From assembly GCA_029215795.1 (NCBI GenBank), contig JARDYH010000007.1, positions 99,091,263-99,155,262 of the forward strand: a DNA stretch of 64,000 nt. The letters run 5' to 3'. The DNA comes from Anniella stebbinsi (taxonomy: Eukaryota > Chordata > Lepidosauria > Squamata > Anniellidae). Below the pieces are notes generated by a model. It saw nothing but the letters and a program-made list of their open reading frames with translations, made no database searches and had not been told where the DNA came from. The position numbers were made by a program, and so were the translations under genes. Shown here piece after piece: positions 33,851 through 45,876 of the stretch; position 1 is the first letter of the stretch, and every line of letters starts with the position of its first letter.

Positions 33851-34791
33851 TAATCATCTTAAAGTAACAGGCTGGTGCTAGGCCTGAGTTAACCTTTAAA
33901 CAAATTAAATCCATTTTCCCTTCTTTCACCCTCATGACAACACCTTCAAGGTAGGCCAGTCCTAGGCCTGTTAGTATCTTTAAAACAAATTAAATTAGTT
34001 TCTATCTCTCTCCCCCCCCTCCCCCCGCTCTCTCACACCTTTAATGCATGGCCAGGGCTACCTTGAAACTGTCGCCATAATTTTCATTGTCCCCACAGAA
34101 AACAAAAACTACAACTCCCGGCATGCCTTTTGCTGTGGTGCCTGACTTGCCCAATGAGAGTCCTGCTGCTGAAGCTCAAGCTCATGCAAAGTGAAGTCTG
34201 GCTGAGCCAGTCCACACTATGCTGTGCAATTGGTGCTCATAGGTAGGCCATGAGGGAGGGAGCTGGCTGGCTGGGTGATGGTTCGCTTGGTTGCAATTGG
34301 CATCGGACCTGCTCCTGATGGGGCTTAGCAACTGAGGCAGCTGGCCCCAGGTGCTCTTCCTTCAGGCCCAGGAGGGCAAGCCACTACCAAAGCCTGATAA
34401 GTCTTCCCTCCTACCCAAGGCATGCTTGGAGTTGTAGGCATAAGCCTAGGTCCCTGAATAACATGTTAATCTTTTAACACCATCTGAGATGTGGTGGGAG
34501 AGCGAGCCTTCTTAGTTATGGCACCCTGCTTGTGGATTTCTTTTTCCCAGGCAGGCTGGCCTAGTGATTGCATTAATGGCTTTCCAGTGCTTATTATTAT
34601 TATTATTATTATTATTTTCCAAGGCCTTTTAACTTGGTGAGATTTTTTCATGCTGCATTTTTTTCCTGTCATAACTAAACCACAACATCCCAAAACAGAA
34701 TTACTGAATAAAGTTTGATTTTTATGTAAAAGCCTGACTATACCGTTGAGACAGAAGAGTGAATGGAGGATTGACTGATATAGCTGAGGCT
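33851..34791. other. CTC1 intron 1, unassigned
   Basis: No gene seen. Contains an (ATT)n run near 34592-34616 and a 'gcatgcttggagttgtaggc' repeat fragment near 34420 that recurs around 45200. Confidence 0.4.
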
Positions 34792-35331
34792 AGAATGGAA
34801 TGGTGGGGGGGAGTGGCCTAGTTGGAATGGAATAGAGACGGAACTTTCTTGCTCTCACAAGAAGCAATGAAATATTAACAAAATCCCTAATTTGGAGGTG
34901 ATGGATTCTTGATTAATGACTTGATTTCGGGTCCGGAAACCTTACTGCATCTGCGGAGAGAATAATAGCTGGATAACTGCTTTTACGGCAGAGGAGGAAA
35001 TGAAACTATCTCGGAGAAGGAACGGGAGCTTGACAGAGTGCCAATGGAAGGTAATTAATGGACTTTAATTGGAAATTGCAAGGTTAAGATAACTCTAGAG
35101 GGAGAGGAGGAACTGATTTATGTGGAAAAGTGACTTTTAACCTCCAGCTGAAGGAGATAGAAGCCGAAGTGTACTTGTTTATTGAGCCCAGACGAGGGGG
35201 GTGGAGTTGTGTGTTAAGCTTTATGAAAAGAAAGCAAAAAACTATTAAACCCAGAGCCCGTCTGGAGCAGAGAAACGAAAAATCATCCCTCCGATCGGAA
35301 CTGGCAGCGTCTTGTGAGAGTTGCTGGAACT

Positions 35332-36281
35332 ATGCCAGACAATATGTCGGATAAGCAGCAAGCCGACAAGACAGGGAAATACTCCGGAAATACTAAATAT
35401 GGCACAGCTCCTAAAGCTGCAGGTGCAGTACCAAAACCGGCCAGAGAGAGTCAAGCAGAGTCCTCAGAGGATTTAATCAGCAAAATTTAGAAGGTGATGG
35501 AGACGGCTTTACTTAAGCAGGAGGAAAGGCTAATGCAAAGGATTAAGGACTCACAGCAGGAATTTATGGTGGACCTTCAAACTGTGGTGGATAATATGGA
35601 AAGAATGGAGAGGAATACGAAGAAGCTGCAGGAAGACAGCAAGAAACATGAGGACCAACTGACAGAAATGGATTTGCGATTAATTGCTTTGGAAGATTGG
35701 GACAGGAGAGTCAACATTCGAATTAGATCCTTTGGAGAGAGAGAGGGAGAGAGACTCCTAAGGATTTAAGAGACATAATTTTGGATTGGATCAAGGAAAT
35801 TGAAACTCAAGAAACTTGGGAGATGGCAGATATTGAGAGGATTCATAGAGTGGGTTATAAGAAGAAGGGGCTGATCCCAAGAGATATAATTGTTAAATTT
35901 GCTAATTATTACAAGAAAGAAAAGTTGATGCAAGCAATTAGACGTCAAGCCCAGCTGATGATACAAGCAACATCAATCGAGGTTTATCAAGATTTATGCC
36001 CTCAAACGGTGCAGTGGCGGAAGAGTGTTAGACTGTGCACAGTGGCTTTGCGGAAGAGATCGATAACATATAGTTGGGGATACCCAGTCTTTCTGAGATT
36101 TATGTGGAAAGGGAAGCAACACAGAATAACATCGTGTGAGCAAGGGATGGAGCTTTTGGAAAAGCTGGGCTTAGTGGATCCCACGGTTGCTGGAGAAACA
36201 AAGCAGGATGAAGGTGCTGGAGGGGGAGGCGGTCCTGATCGTCCACAGGAGGAAGATGCCGTGGGTGGAATCCGTCAATGA
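35332..36281 (+). pseudogene. L1 ORF1 protein, broken
   Basis: The start MPDNMSDKQQ opens a frame with a disordered head, a TAG near 35488, and a heptad-rich coiled coil (residues around LLKQEERLMQRIKDSQ to LRLIALEDWDRR) that would trimerise the chaperone. After a frame change near 35757 the RNA-binding part follows: RRVNIRIRSFGE, then IERIHRVGYKKKG, DIIVKFANYYKKEK and VYQDLCPQTVQWRK. ORF1p coats L1 RNA in the cytoplasm. The TAG and the frameshift make this copy non-functional. Confidence 0.88.
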
Positions 36282-36515
36282 AGAAAAGGGATAAGAAAAG
36301 ATCATATGAGAGGGGAGGGTCGGGTTTCTGTTCTAGAATGTTGAGTTGCTTCTCCCCCCCCCCGAAGAGTTCTAAGAATAATTGGGGCCATTGCCCAGGA
36401 AGGCCTGGTGAGGAGGGGGGTGAAGATGGGGGGTAAATGTGGGGGGGGGGTGAGGGAGGGAGGGTATGTGTATCACAGAGGGAGACCAATATAGAGATGT
36501 GTGGGAAAGAGAGAG

Positions 36516-39500
36516 ATGGATAATAAATTAAGAGTGGCAACTTTAAATGTTAAAGGGCTAGGAACTGTTATTAAAAGGAAGAGAATAGAAATATAATTAA
36601 AAAAGAGAAAGCTGATGTAATTTTTTTGTAGGAAACTCATCAAACAAAGGAGGGTGTAAATGAGCTTCGGATGAGGGAGGTGGGCATTTACGAAAAGTCT
36701 TTTGGTACTTCTAAAGCGAGAGGTGTAGTGATTATAATTTCAAAAAAATGTGGTATTACCATACAAAGGGTGAAGAAGGATGAAGCGGGAAGGTTTCTGA
36801 TTATTTCTTGCAGGGTAGGGGAGGAGGAATATGTTTTGATCAATGTATATGCTCCAAATGGAAAACAGATGGAATTTTTTGATGAAGTTTTTAATGCAGT
36901 GGGCGAAGTGGGTAAAAAGAATATTGTGATGGCAGGTGACTTCAATATGGTATTAGACGAAGGGAAAGAGATAATATATTAAGAGATCTTAAGAGTGGTG
37001 GGAGGAGGGGACTAAGCAAATTAATGGAGAGGAAAAGAATTAATTGATGTTTGGAGAGTATTAAAAGGGGAAGAAAGGAAATATACTTTCTACTCACCAA
37101 GGTTTAAGAGTTATTCCAGGATTGATTATATTTTTGTGTCAAAGAATATGATGTCTAAACTTATAGATTGTGCTATAGGGGTAATTAAAGTCACAGACCA
37201 TGCATTAATGACGTTGGCTATTAAAATGAAGAAGGATTACAAACAAGTTAAGAGATGGAGAATTGATACAAGGCTATTAAATAATAAAAATATAGTAGAG
37301 AATATAAAAAAAGAAATGCAGGAAATATGGGAAATTAACAAAAAGGACTTAAACTCGCAGGGTTTAATATGGGACACTATGAAGGCTGTAGTAAGAGGGA
37401 TCTGTATCAGAGAAATGTGTACCCTAAGAAAACAACAAGAAGCAAAAATAAAAAGATTGAAAAGGAGGTAAGGGACTTAGAGGAGAAGCTAAGAGAGACA
37501 AAAGATAAATGCCTATTTGCCCAAATCCAAGCTAAGAAAAAAGAATTAGAGAGAGAAGAGTTAGAACAAGTCCAGAGGGATTTGCTATATTTAAAGAGGG
37601 ATTTTTTTGAATATAGTAATAAAAACTCGAAGATGCTGGCTAGGTCCACTCAGTCAAAAAAGGCTATGATAGGGACAATTAGAGATAAGACAGGGAAAAA
37701 TTGTAATTTAATGAAGGATAAATTAAATATATTTCAGGAGTTTTATAGAGAGTTATATACATCAGATATGGGATCACAGGTTAAAGTATTGGAATATGTA
37801 GAGAGGAATTGGAAAATAAGATTGCAGGGGCAAGATAGGGATTATATGGAAGGATTAGTTACTGAGAAAGAAATAGAAGGAATTATTGCTAAATTAAAAG
37901 GAGGGAAATCTCCGGGATTGGATGGTTTGGGGCCGGAATATTATAAAGTTTTTAAAGAAATTTTAATACCAAGATTAAAATTATTTAATAGTATAATAGA
38001 AGGGGGAAAGACACCCCCCCATCGTGGGATTATTCCTTGATCATATTAATCCCGAAACCAGGAAAGGATCTGACTGATCCAGCATCTTATAGACCAATAT
38101 CCTTAATAAATCAAGATTCAAAAATTTTTACAGCAATAATGGCAAAAAGGATGAGTACGTTTATACATAAGTATATTAGAAAGGATCAATGTGGATTTAT
38201 CCCAGGAAGGCAAATGCCTAATTTAATTGGAAGAGTTTTAAATATAATTAATATTATTAAAAAAAGGAATTTAAAAGCAGGTTTATTAGCATTGGATATA
38301 TTCAAAGCCTTTGATTGCGTGGAATGGCCAGCACTTAAAATAATTTTGAAAACATTTGGGCTTGGAGTGAAATTTATGGGAGTGATGGATCAACTGTATA
38401 AAAACAATAAGGCAGAAATAATGGTTAATGATGGGTTAACGCAACAGATTACACTAGCCCGAGGAACAAGACAAGGTTGCCCACTTTCACCGATCTTATT
38501 TGCGATAGTGATAGAAATTTTGGCAAATGTTATAAGGGAGGACTTAAGATTGAAGGGGATAGGAGGGAAGGAGAAGATTAAAATGAATATGTTTGTGGAT
38601 GACACATTACTGACATTAGAAGATCCCCTGAAGGTTGGGGAGCTGATTAAAGAGCATTTAAGAGAATTTGGGGAGATTACTGGTTTACAAGTTAATTGGG
38701 GGAAGTCAGAAATGATGTTATTTAACTATAGTAAAGAGGAGATGGAGGATGGTAAAGTAAAGTTAGGTCTTAGGCTTAAAAATGTAGTACGTTATTTAGG
38801 AGTTAATATTGCTAAAGATTTAGATAGGCTAGAGGAAATTAATTTTGCAAGTTTGAAAAAACAGGTAGGGGAAAAGTTAGAGGCATATAGAAAATTAAAA
38901 CATTCTTGGTTTGGTAGAATAGCGGTTATAAAAATGAAGATATTACCCAAGATTAATTTTTTGTTTAGAATGCTACCGATTAAAATATCGGAGGAAGAGT
39001 TAAAGAGCTGGCAAAATATGATTAATGCTTATTGCAATGGAGATAAGAGAGCTAGGATTAATAAAGGGCTATGGTATAAGACACAAAATAAAGGAGGTTT
39101 GGGACTTCCAAATATAAAGAATTATTATAGTGCTAATCAGTTAAGATATGTTATAAATAGTATATTAGGGGAGGAAGATTTAGAATGGTTAGAAACGCAA
39201 ACAGGGGAACTAGATTTTAAATTGCAAAATATTTTTTTAAATAATAAAATCCAAAAGAAAGATTTGAGGGGACTGGACAACCCGTTGCTGAAAATTTTTT
39301 AGAGATCTGGGAGAAAGTTAAAGGGAACTTAATACCAGGAGACTCTCCACTCGCCCCAGTGGTAGTTGTGAGAAATTTCCCAAGGAATTTAAAAGTAGAA
39401 TTGGAACGAAGTTTGAAGGGTCAGGAAATTATTAAACTAAGGAATTGGATGGAAAGAATGACAGATAAGGAGCAAATTAGAGAGTTGGTAAAAGGACAAA

Positions 39501-40383
39501 AGATAGCTTGGTTCAAATGCTTACAATTGGAAAAATGGACACAGGAATGGAAAAAGATAAATAAGAAGTGTAGAAATAATACAAGATTTGAATAATAATA
39601 ATAATAACGATTTATTTCTTACCCACCTCTCCGTCTAGATTTAATTGAATCAAGAGGAAAGAAGGAAGTAATTAAAATTAGAAAAGGTTTGAGTAGCGAA
39701 ATATATAAAATCCTGACGGAGGAGGCTGAATATAGAGATTCGCTTAAAATGATTTGGGAAGATGATTTAAAGGAACAAATTAATGAACAAGACTGGGGTA
39801 GGATATGAGATGCAAGAATGTTAAAGCTTTTGTCGATTAGAATTAAGGAGAATTATTATAAAATAGTATGGAGATGGTATTTAACGCCGGTAAGATTTCA
39901 TCAGATAGATAAAAAAGTGTCCAAGAATTGTTGGAGGGGATGTCAGGAGGTTGGAACTTATTTCCATATGTGGTGGAGCTCTAAACATGTACAAAAATTT
40001 TGGGAAAGGGTTTTATAGAAATAAATGATATAATTGGAAGTAATTTGGAATTAAGCCCAAAGCTGGCTCTACTAGCAATATGGGATAAAGGTAATGAGAA
40101 TATAAATAAGAGAGAATTAATAAACAACCTCCTGGCTCCCGTCAGATTAATGATTGCTAAAAACTGGAAAGGGCAAGGTATATATACCATAGAAGAATGG
40201 TATAAAGAAATATGGGACATGGCACTTAATGATAAGCTAACGTGTAAAATGAAAATAAAGAGGGGAATGTCCAGTAAGGATGATTTTGGAGATATATGGA
40301 GTCCATTTTTGGAATATGTATTAAGAACGGGGAAGGGGCAAATACCTTCAAAAGAGTATTTACACTTTTGGAAAGAAGAATAA
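36516..40383 (+). pseudogene. L1 ORF2 protein (endonuclease and reverse transcriptase), broken
   Basis: From ATG at 36516 (LRVATLNVKGLG) the AP-type endonuclease is recognisable: ETHQ near 36638, VYAPN near 36846, AGDFNMV near 36933, RIDYIFVS near 37119 and TDHALMT near 37195. RT blocks follow: CGFIPGRQ (near 38190), LLALDIFKAFDCVEW (near 38285), GTRQGCPLSP (near 38463) and MFVDDTLL (near 38590). The C-terminal Cys-rich region (CWRGCQEVGTYFHMWW, near 39929) has lost the usual last Cys. Stops occur near 36594, 36630 and 36980, with frameshifts near 37470 and 38040 and further breaks after 39302. FVDD replaces the more common FADD. Confidence 0.9.
39590..39636 (-). mobile_element. Very short (47-bp) L2 insertion nested in L1
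   Basis: An (AAT)n run followed by cgatttatttcttacccacc and tctccgtct is the reverse complement of the extreme 3' end of the L2 copies at 3980 and 19305. AGATTT occurs at both sides (39584-39589 and 39637-39642), a plausible target duplication. The event post-dates the L1 insertion. Confidence 0.8.
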
Positions 40384-40564
40384 TGTATAATTGAAGGTCT
40401 CCTGGGGGGAGGGGAGCACGGGGGTATGCGGTATGTATTGTATTTTATGTTGTTTTATGTTTATGTTGTATTAAGTTATGTTGAAAAAAAATAAAAAATT
40501 TCTAAAAAAGATAAAATTAAAATTAAAATGGTTTAAAACGGAAAAAAAAGAATGGAATGGTGGG

Positions 40565-41828
40565 CAGGGTGTGTGGCAGTTGGAGAAAGTCAGGTAGAAG
40601 GAGAAAAAAGACAATTAGTGAGAGGTCAGGGAAGTGGGAGCTGAGTTAGGATTGAGAGATAGTGACCTGGTTTGCTCACCCATACAGTGCCTCCATTGTT
40701 AAGGGACGTCAGTAAAAAAACACATTCCGCCATGTTAAAGTGATAATTGGGGGGGGGGTCATTCTAACAGCCATAAAATCAAAAATGTTTCATCAACCTT
40801 TCTGAAATTTACAGGTGCCAGAAAGAAATGTTTATTTTACATTACCTGAAAATTTCAAGAAGATTGGTGAAAGATTGAGGGAAGGAGAGCAGTTTAAGTT
40901 AGAAAAGGAATACAAACCTGTCTCCCTGCTTTTGTAAAATTTACTTCCGGGTTGCTACTTTTTGTGCTCTCAATTTGCATAATTTCTAGAGCCTTATTAA
41001 GTAATCCAGTGGTGGGGTCTTCTTCCTCCTTGACTGTAGTTGATGGAAAGCTTTTCGTTTTTTTAAAATTCCCTTCGGTTGACTTTTAAGGACTATTTTA
41101 ACCTCTCATTCAAGTCAATGAGGCGGCCATCTTCCCTCATAACGCGACACACTCTCCCTCCTCCCTCCTGCCTTAGAATGTGGGGTGGGTGAGTGAAATG
41201 GCCGCTGCCTCTAGCACAGACTTTTTGAGTGAAGAAGAAGAAGAGTTTCTCTTTTCTCTTCTGGAACATGCATTCCTTTGGCTCTGAGAGTATTTTGGGC
41301 TATCTTCATAAGGCCAGTTTGCTCTTTTGCTCCCTGGTGAAGCAGAGTGTGGTTCCTCTGGATCCATGGTAACTTGATCTTCAGATCTCTCCTGGGAATA
41401 GGTAGCTATACCTTTATTTTAATTTCCCCCACCCCACTCACAGTGCTCCTTCCCTCTTTTCTAAGAGTTTGGTCCATACTGCTATAAGTTGAAAGCTTCA
41501 AACACTTCATTTAATTAGTTTGGGCTGGTGTTAAGTTTTAAGTACAATGTTGAAACCTTTCAAAGTGCTTCTGCGCCTACAACATTGGTTTCGGCCTAGT
41601 CACCCTGTTTTTCTAATAAGGTTTAGAAACAGTTGAGCTGTCGTTTATTTTGCATAGTGCACACACATGGATTTTCTTTCTAATCCTTGCAGTCTACACT
41701 GTCTCCCTCCTTGGTGTGTTTTTGGATGCAGACAAACCCTTTTTTGTTCCAGCAGGCCTTTGGCAAATAATCTGGACCTCTGTCTATACCTTTGACTTTT
41801 AAATTGTTATGTATTTAAAATGTTTAAA
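40565..41828. other. CTC1 intron 1, unassigned
   Basis: No gene or named repeat recognised. A G9 run lies near 40750. Confidence 0.4.
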
Positions 41829-42248
41829 ATGCTTTAATATTGAAAAGTATTTAATTATATTTTTAACTTTTGTATATTTAGGCTGACCATATGAAAAGGA
41901 GGACAGGACTCATGTAACTTTAACAGTTGTAGAGAAAAGGGAATTTCAGCCAGTGTCATTTGTATGCAATTAGTCCCTGGTGAAATTCCCTCTTCATCAC
42001 AACAGTTAAAGTTGCAGGCACTATACTAGAGTGACCATATACAAAAGAAGGCAGGGCCCCTGCAACTTTAACTGGTGTGATGAAGAGGGAATTTCACCAG
42101 GAACTCATTGCATACAAATGACACTGGCTGAAATCTCATTTTCTCTACAACTGTTAAAGTTACATGAGCCCTGTCCTCCTTTTCATATGGTCAGCCTAAA
42201 TATACAAAAGTTAAAAATATAATTAAATACTTTTCAATATTAAAGCAT
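41829..42248. repeat. 420-bp near-perfect palindrome (foldback MITE)
   Basis: Arms 41829-42018 and 42059-42248 are reverse complements with no length difference and about seven mismatches over 190 bp; a 40-bp spacer separates them. The outer 50 bp of each arm is AT-rich; then comes ggctgaccatatgaaaagga. The spacer holds a third, similar motif (gagtgaccatatacaaaaga). The terminal motif is like those of other GGTGACCATAT-type MITEs in this window. The structure could extrude as a cruciform. Confidence 0.85.
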
Positions 42249-43068
42249 AGTATATTCCTATTTATAGGTTTTAGCTGTATATGTTTTAGTTTTGTAAGGC
42301 TGCCCTGAGGCCCAGCATTGGGCAAAAGGCAGGATACTACTTCTACTACTACTACTAGGAGTAGTAATGTTTCAGATTTCACTTCTGCATCTGATGTTCT
42401 TTTGCATTTTCTTTATAAACCATTCATATCTTAAGACTTCTTGTGTGGCATGTTTTCATTGGTTTAACAAGTTAAAAGGGTATTCACCGTTTTCATGCTT
42501 ATGTTATATGTAACTTCAAGAGTAACAGAGTTGGGGAAAAACCTCAATCTCTTTGCTATCAGAGGCACTGAGTAAGGGACCCCTGGAGATAATTTAGACT
42601 GACCCCAACCACAAAACACTATTCCCCCTTCTGAAGAGATCTGGACCACAGACTACTAAAGTCAAACAAAGTAGCAGGCCATAATAACAGTTCTCATGTG
42701 GCCATTTGCCTTATGAGGCAGGTGCTCTGCGGGCTACCAAATGGAGGGACTAACAGGCCATAAAGTTGCCTGGCTGGGTCTGCCAGAAATCCAGCCTCAA
42801 CACTCCTGGAAGGTCCATGTTCTATAGCACCTGCTGTCAGATGAACTTGAGGGAATCCCACCCTCCACCCCTGGGTTTAATTTACTGGCTTCCCCTGGCT
42901 GGACCTTGCAGGAAACTATAGGGACAGACAGAGCAGAGCACACATAGAATGCTGAGACTGGCAAATTTAAAAGCAAGTTTGTTGCTTTTCAAGAACCAAG
43001 GAAATTCAGTGGGTCTTACTTTTGAGTAAATATCTAGGGATGGATATGCAGCCTGTGCAAGAACTGAG
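42249..43068. other. CTC1 intron 1, unassigned
   Basis: A (CTA)n-like patch lies near 42340-42357. Short fragment of the dispersed 'cagtgggtcttacttttgag' motif near 43010. No gene. Confidence 0.4.
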
Positions 43069-43698
43069 TAGGGTGACCATATTTGGGAAACCAAAAAAGA
43101 GGACACCTAGTGGGTGGCAGGAAAATGGCTTTCTGGGGCCACCTTAAAGTCCCCAATTGGAGCGGAGGAGGGGAAAGCATGTCATTCTCACCCCACCCCA
43201 CCACTCCAATCAGGCCCTTTTATGTAATGCCTGGGAATGACACGTTTTTCCCTTTTAAGGCCTTGATTGGAGCAGTGGGAGAGAATGACACACCTCCAGA
43301 AATCATGTCATTCCCCCCTGCCACGCTAATGGTGGCCTTAAAAGGGAAAGTGTGTAATTCCAGGTCATTATAGACTATTGCATAAAATCCCCCCTGACAC
43401 TGAGGATAGAACAAAAACCAGGAGAAATCTGGGGAAATCCTGACAGTTTTTTATTATTTATTATTGCATTTATATCCCACCTTTTTTCCGCCAAGAAACC
43501 CAAGGCAGCATACATAATCCTCCTCCTCTCCATTTTATCCTCACAATAGCAATCCTGTGAGATGGGTTGGGCTGAGAGTCTGCAACTGGCCCAAAGTCAC
43601 CCAATGGGTTTTCATGGCTAAGTGGGGAGTAGAACCCAGATCTTCCAGCTCCCAGTCCAACACTTTAGCCACTAGGCCACACCCTAGTGGTCACCCTA
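43069..43698. mobile_element. MITE with perfect 10-bp TAGGGTGACC termini
   Basis: The left end TAGGGTGACC (43069) is matched exactly by GGTCACCCTA at the right end (43689-43698). Inside the left end is ggaaaccaaaaaagaggaca, as at 16935. The interior has inverted copies of a gaatgacacg/cctttt..aaggcc segment (43235-43370). A SINE at 43450-43686 inserted close to the right end. Confidence 0.7.
43450..43686 (-). mobile_element. tRNA-derived SINE, antisense, nested in a MITE
   Basis: Minus strand: tRNA-like head (cctagtggctaaagtgttgg, gggttctactcc), shared SINE body (ttgctattgtgaggataaaa) and a tail with ataaatgcaataataaa. Same family as 32532-32785. Confidence 0.75.
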
Positions 43699-43704
43699 GA
43701 ATTG

Positions 43705-43833
43705 AGCCATGCCAAGTTGGAAGCAGATCGGTTCGTGCCTTGATTTTTAGGATATTTTTTTAAAAAAGTTTGACTTCAATTTTTTTTCTAAAATTCAAGG
43801 CATGAACCAATCTGCTTTCAACTTGGCATGGCT
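43705..43833. repeat. Hairpin with about 43-bp arms
   Basis: The left arm begins agccatgccaagttggaagc (43705-43748), and the reverse complement of 43791-43833 begins agccatgccaagttgaaagc. Only a few mismatches separate the arms. The 42-bp loop is T-rich. Confidence 0.75.
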
Positions 43834-44146
43834 AAAGCCTTACTTAAGATGTACCATGGTGCCAAGTTTAATCTCTTCATCTTTACTTTCTTTTTTTTAA
43901 ATGTGCAGGGATTGTGGGGAGTGAACAGTATATTTTTTATAAATACATTTAAAGAAAAAAAACATGTATTTATAAATACATTTAAAGAAAAACAAGGCAG
44001 GATATTGACCAAAAGTTGGAAGTGCCTGGCACATGCTCTGGTTCTAGATCTGTAATGAATAGTGCCCCTTTTGTTATCAAGAGTGCTGCTATATGCGAGA
44101 TGTGTGTGAGAGAAAAGTATTGGGCAGACCCTGTATTTGGTAAGGG

Positions 44147-44293
44147 TATGGAACAGCATTCCCCATCCTGCTGCCCTCCAGGTGTTTGAGATGACAAGTC
44201 CCAGCATTCCTGACCATGGGACATACTGACTTGCAATGATGGGAGTTGTAGACCAACACCTTTGGAGGGCACCAGGTTGGGGAAGGGCTGCTC
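44147..44293. mobile_element. Foldback MITE of the 'gggagttgtag' family
   Basis: The left arm (cagcattccccatcctgctg, ccctccaggtgttt) pairs with the right arm (gagggcaccaggttggggaa). One arm pair of the same family, truncated, is at 45485-45575; fragments lie near 16890 and 20650. Confidence 0.65.
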
Positions 44294-45876
44294 TAAACAA
44301 AAAAAGAGAAGTAGGTGGCCCTAAGTTGTTCGTGATCAGTTTTCCACAACCCCACAGTCACCTCTGCATATCATATTCTCCACCCTGTCCTCATGGTTTA
44401 TCTGCTTTGGGAGAATGAGAATTTCACTTGCACTTTCTGCCTCCTTAGGGAGGATGTGGCGTTAAGGCTTGTGAGCCTTAACTCCCAATTTCCCTGCTTT
44501 TTGGTGCTTGGTTGGAATCTATAGAGCCTTAACATTGTTTTTGTAAACCGTAGGTTTTTTGTTTAATGAATTTTAAATCAGCCACTCTACATGCCAGTAG
44601 TACTACATCCCCCAGCATGCCTTTGGCAGTACGCAGGTGTCCGCATCCTCTGAGACATCCTCTTGTTGCTGATGCTGCTCCTCGATAGAGCATCAAGGAG
44701 TAGCATCGCCAATGAGGGGAGGTAAACGGCTATCAGTGGACCCACCCAGCTCCAGCCAATCCTGCTGGGACTGCCTTGGCCTGGGCTTCTCACCCACCAA
44801 GTGCTACATCAAGAGCCTGTATTAAAGGGCTGGGCACTTCCCCCCCTTTGTCAGGTCTGTTTCTGGGCATGCGCAGAGTGCCTCCAGTGCAAAGGCTACA
44901 CACTTGCTTCCTCCGGATTCTGAGAAAACAGCGATATCAGGATGGAGTGCCTTTGAGCATGTTTGGCCCCTCAAAGTCATGATGTTGTATTTAGTTACAT
45001 TTTAAAAACATGCAGAGGGTGGGAAGAGGCACCGCAAGTGGATGCAGCCCCATTCATGTGGGTTGTTTCCTTTTATGTGGAATTGGGTTGACTGTTCAAG
45101 ACCAACCTTAGGAGTCGGGGTTGTAAAAGACATGCAGCAGCCACCAACCTGTGCACTCACAATGGCCACCAAATGCCAGTAAGTCTGGCCTCCTGCCCAA
45201 GGCATGCTGGGAGTTCTGCCCAAGGCATGCTGGGAGTTGTAGGCGTAAACTTAGGTTTTTATTAAATTCTTTAAAAATACTTAAACACCCAAAACTCATA
45301 TTTTTAGCTTTTACTGGTATATTGTACAGCCAGACCTATCACTGTGTCACCGTGTCAAGTTTCTAACTCATCTAGAAGTGGGTAAACATTTCCGGGCTTA
45401 CGTGACGCACACATACTTTCCGCTTTATAGGTAGAGATTTATTATTTATTGCATTTTTATACTGCCCAATAGCCAAAGCTTCAACTCCCATCAGACCCAC
45501 CCAGCATGGTCAATGGTCAGGAATACTGGGAGTTGTAATCCAAAACATTTGGAGGGCATCAGGTTTGGGGAGGGTGGACTGGAAATAATGACCATTATTT
45601 GTGTAGTCTTCCTGGCTAATTTCTATAACAGTTTTACAGAAGTCTTGAGTCTCACAGTATTGCCAGCCTGCATTAATCTAACACAATTGCATATGTCCAG
45701 AACGTTGAAGTTAAACATAAAAAGATGACAGAACAGTTTTTCAATTGAACCCTGGAGGAAAACTGACAGGAGTTGGGAAGCATCCAGTTCCAGTTGAATA
45801 ATCCCTAGGGGATGAAGATGAAAATGTATCCAATGGCCCAATGTAGAAGGGAATGAAATAGGCCATGAGCATATGC
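44294..45876. other. CTC1 intron 1, unassigned with small repeats
   Basis: Contains a 27-bp tandem duplication (gcccaaggcatgctgggagt, near 45197 and 45219), a short antisense L2 tip (45440-45480) and a 'gggagttgtaatccaa' fragment (45525). No gene. Confidence 0.45.

Larger units (their letters stand above)
34792..40564 (+). mobile_element. Full-length L1 LINE with 16-bp target-site duplication
   Basis: A perfect 16-bp duplication AGAATGGAATGGTGGG brackets the element (34792-34807 and 40549-40564), so the insert is 34808-40548, about 5.74 kb. It has a G-rich 5' start, a 5' UTR of about 520 bp, ORF1 (from 35332), ORF2 (from 36516 to 40383), a short 3' UTR with a G-rich patch (40404-40424) and an A-rich tail with AATAAA near 40489. 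Both frames are broken. It lies in sense orientation in CTC1 intron 1 and carries a nested L2 fragment at 39590-39636. Confidence 0.92.
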
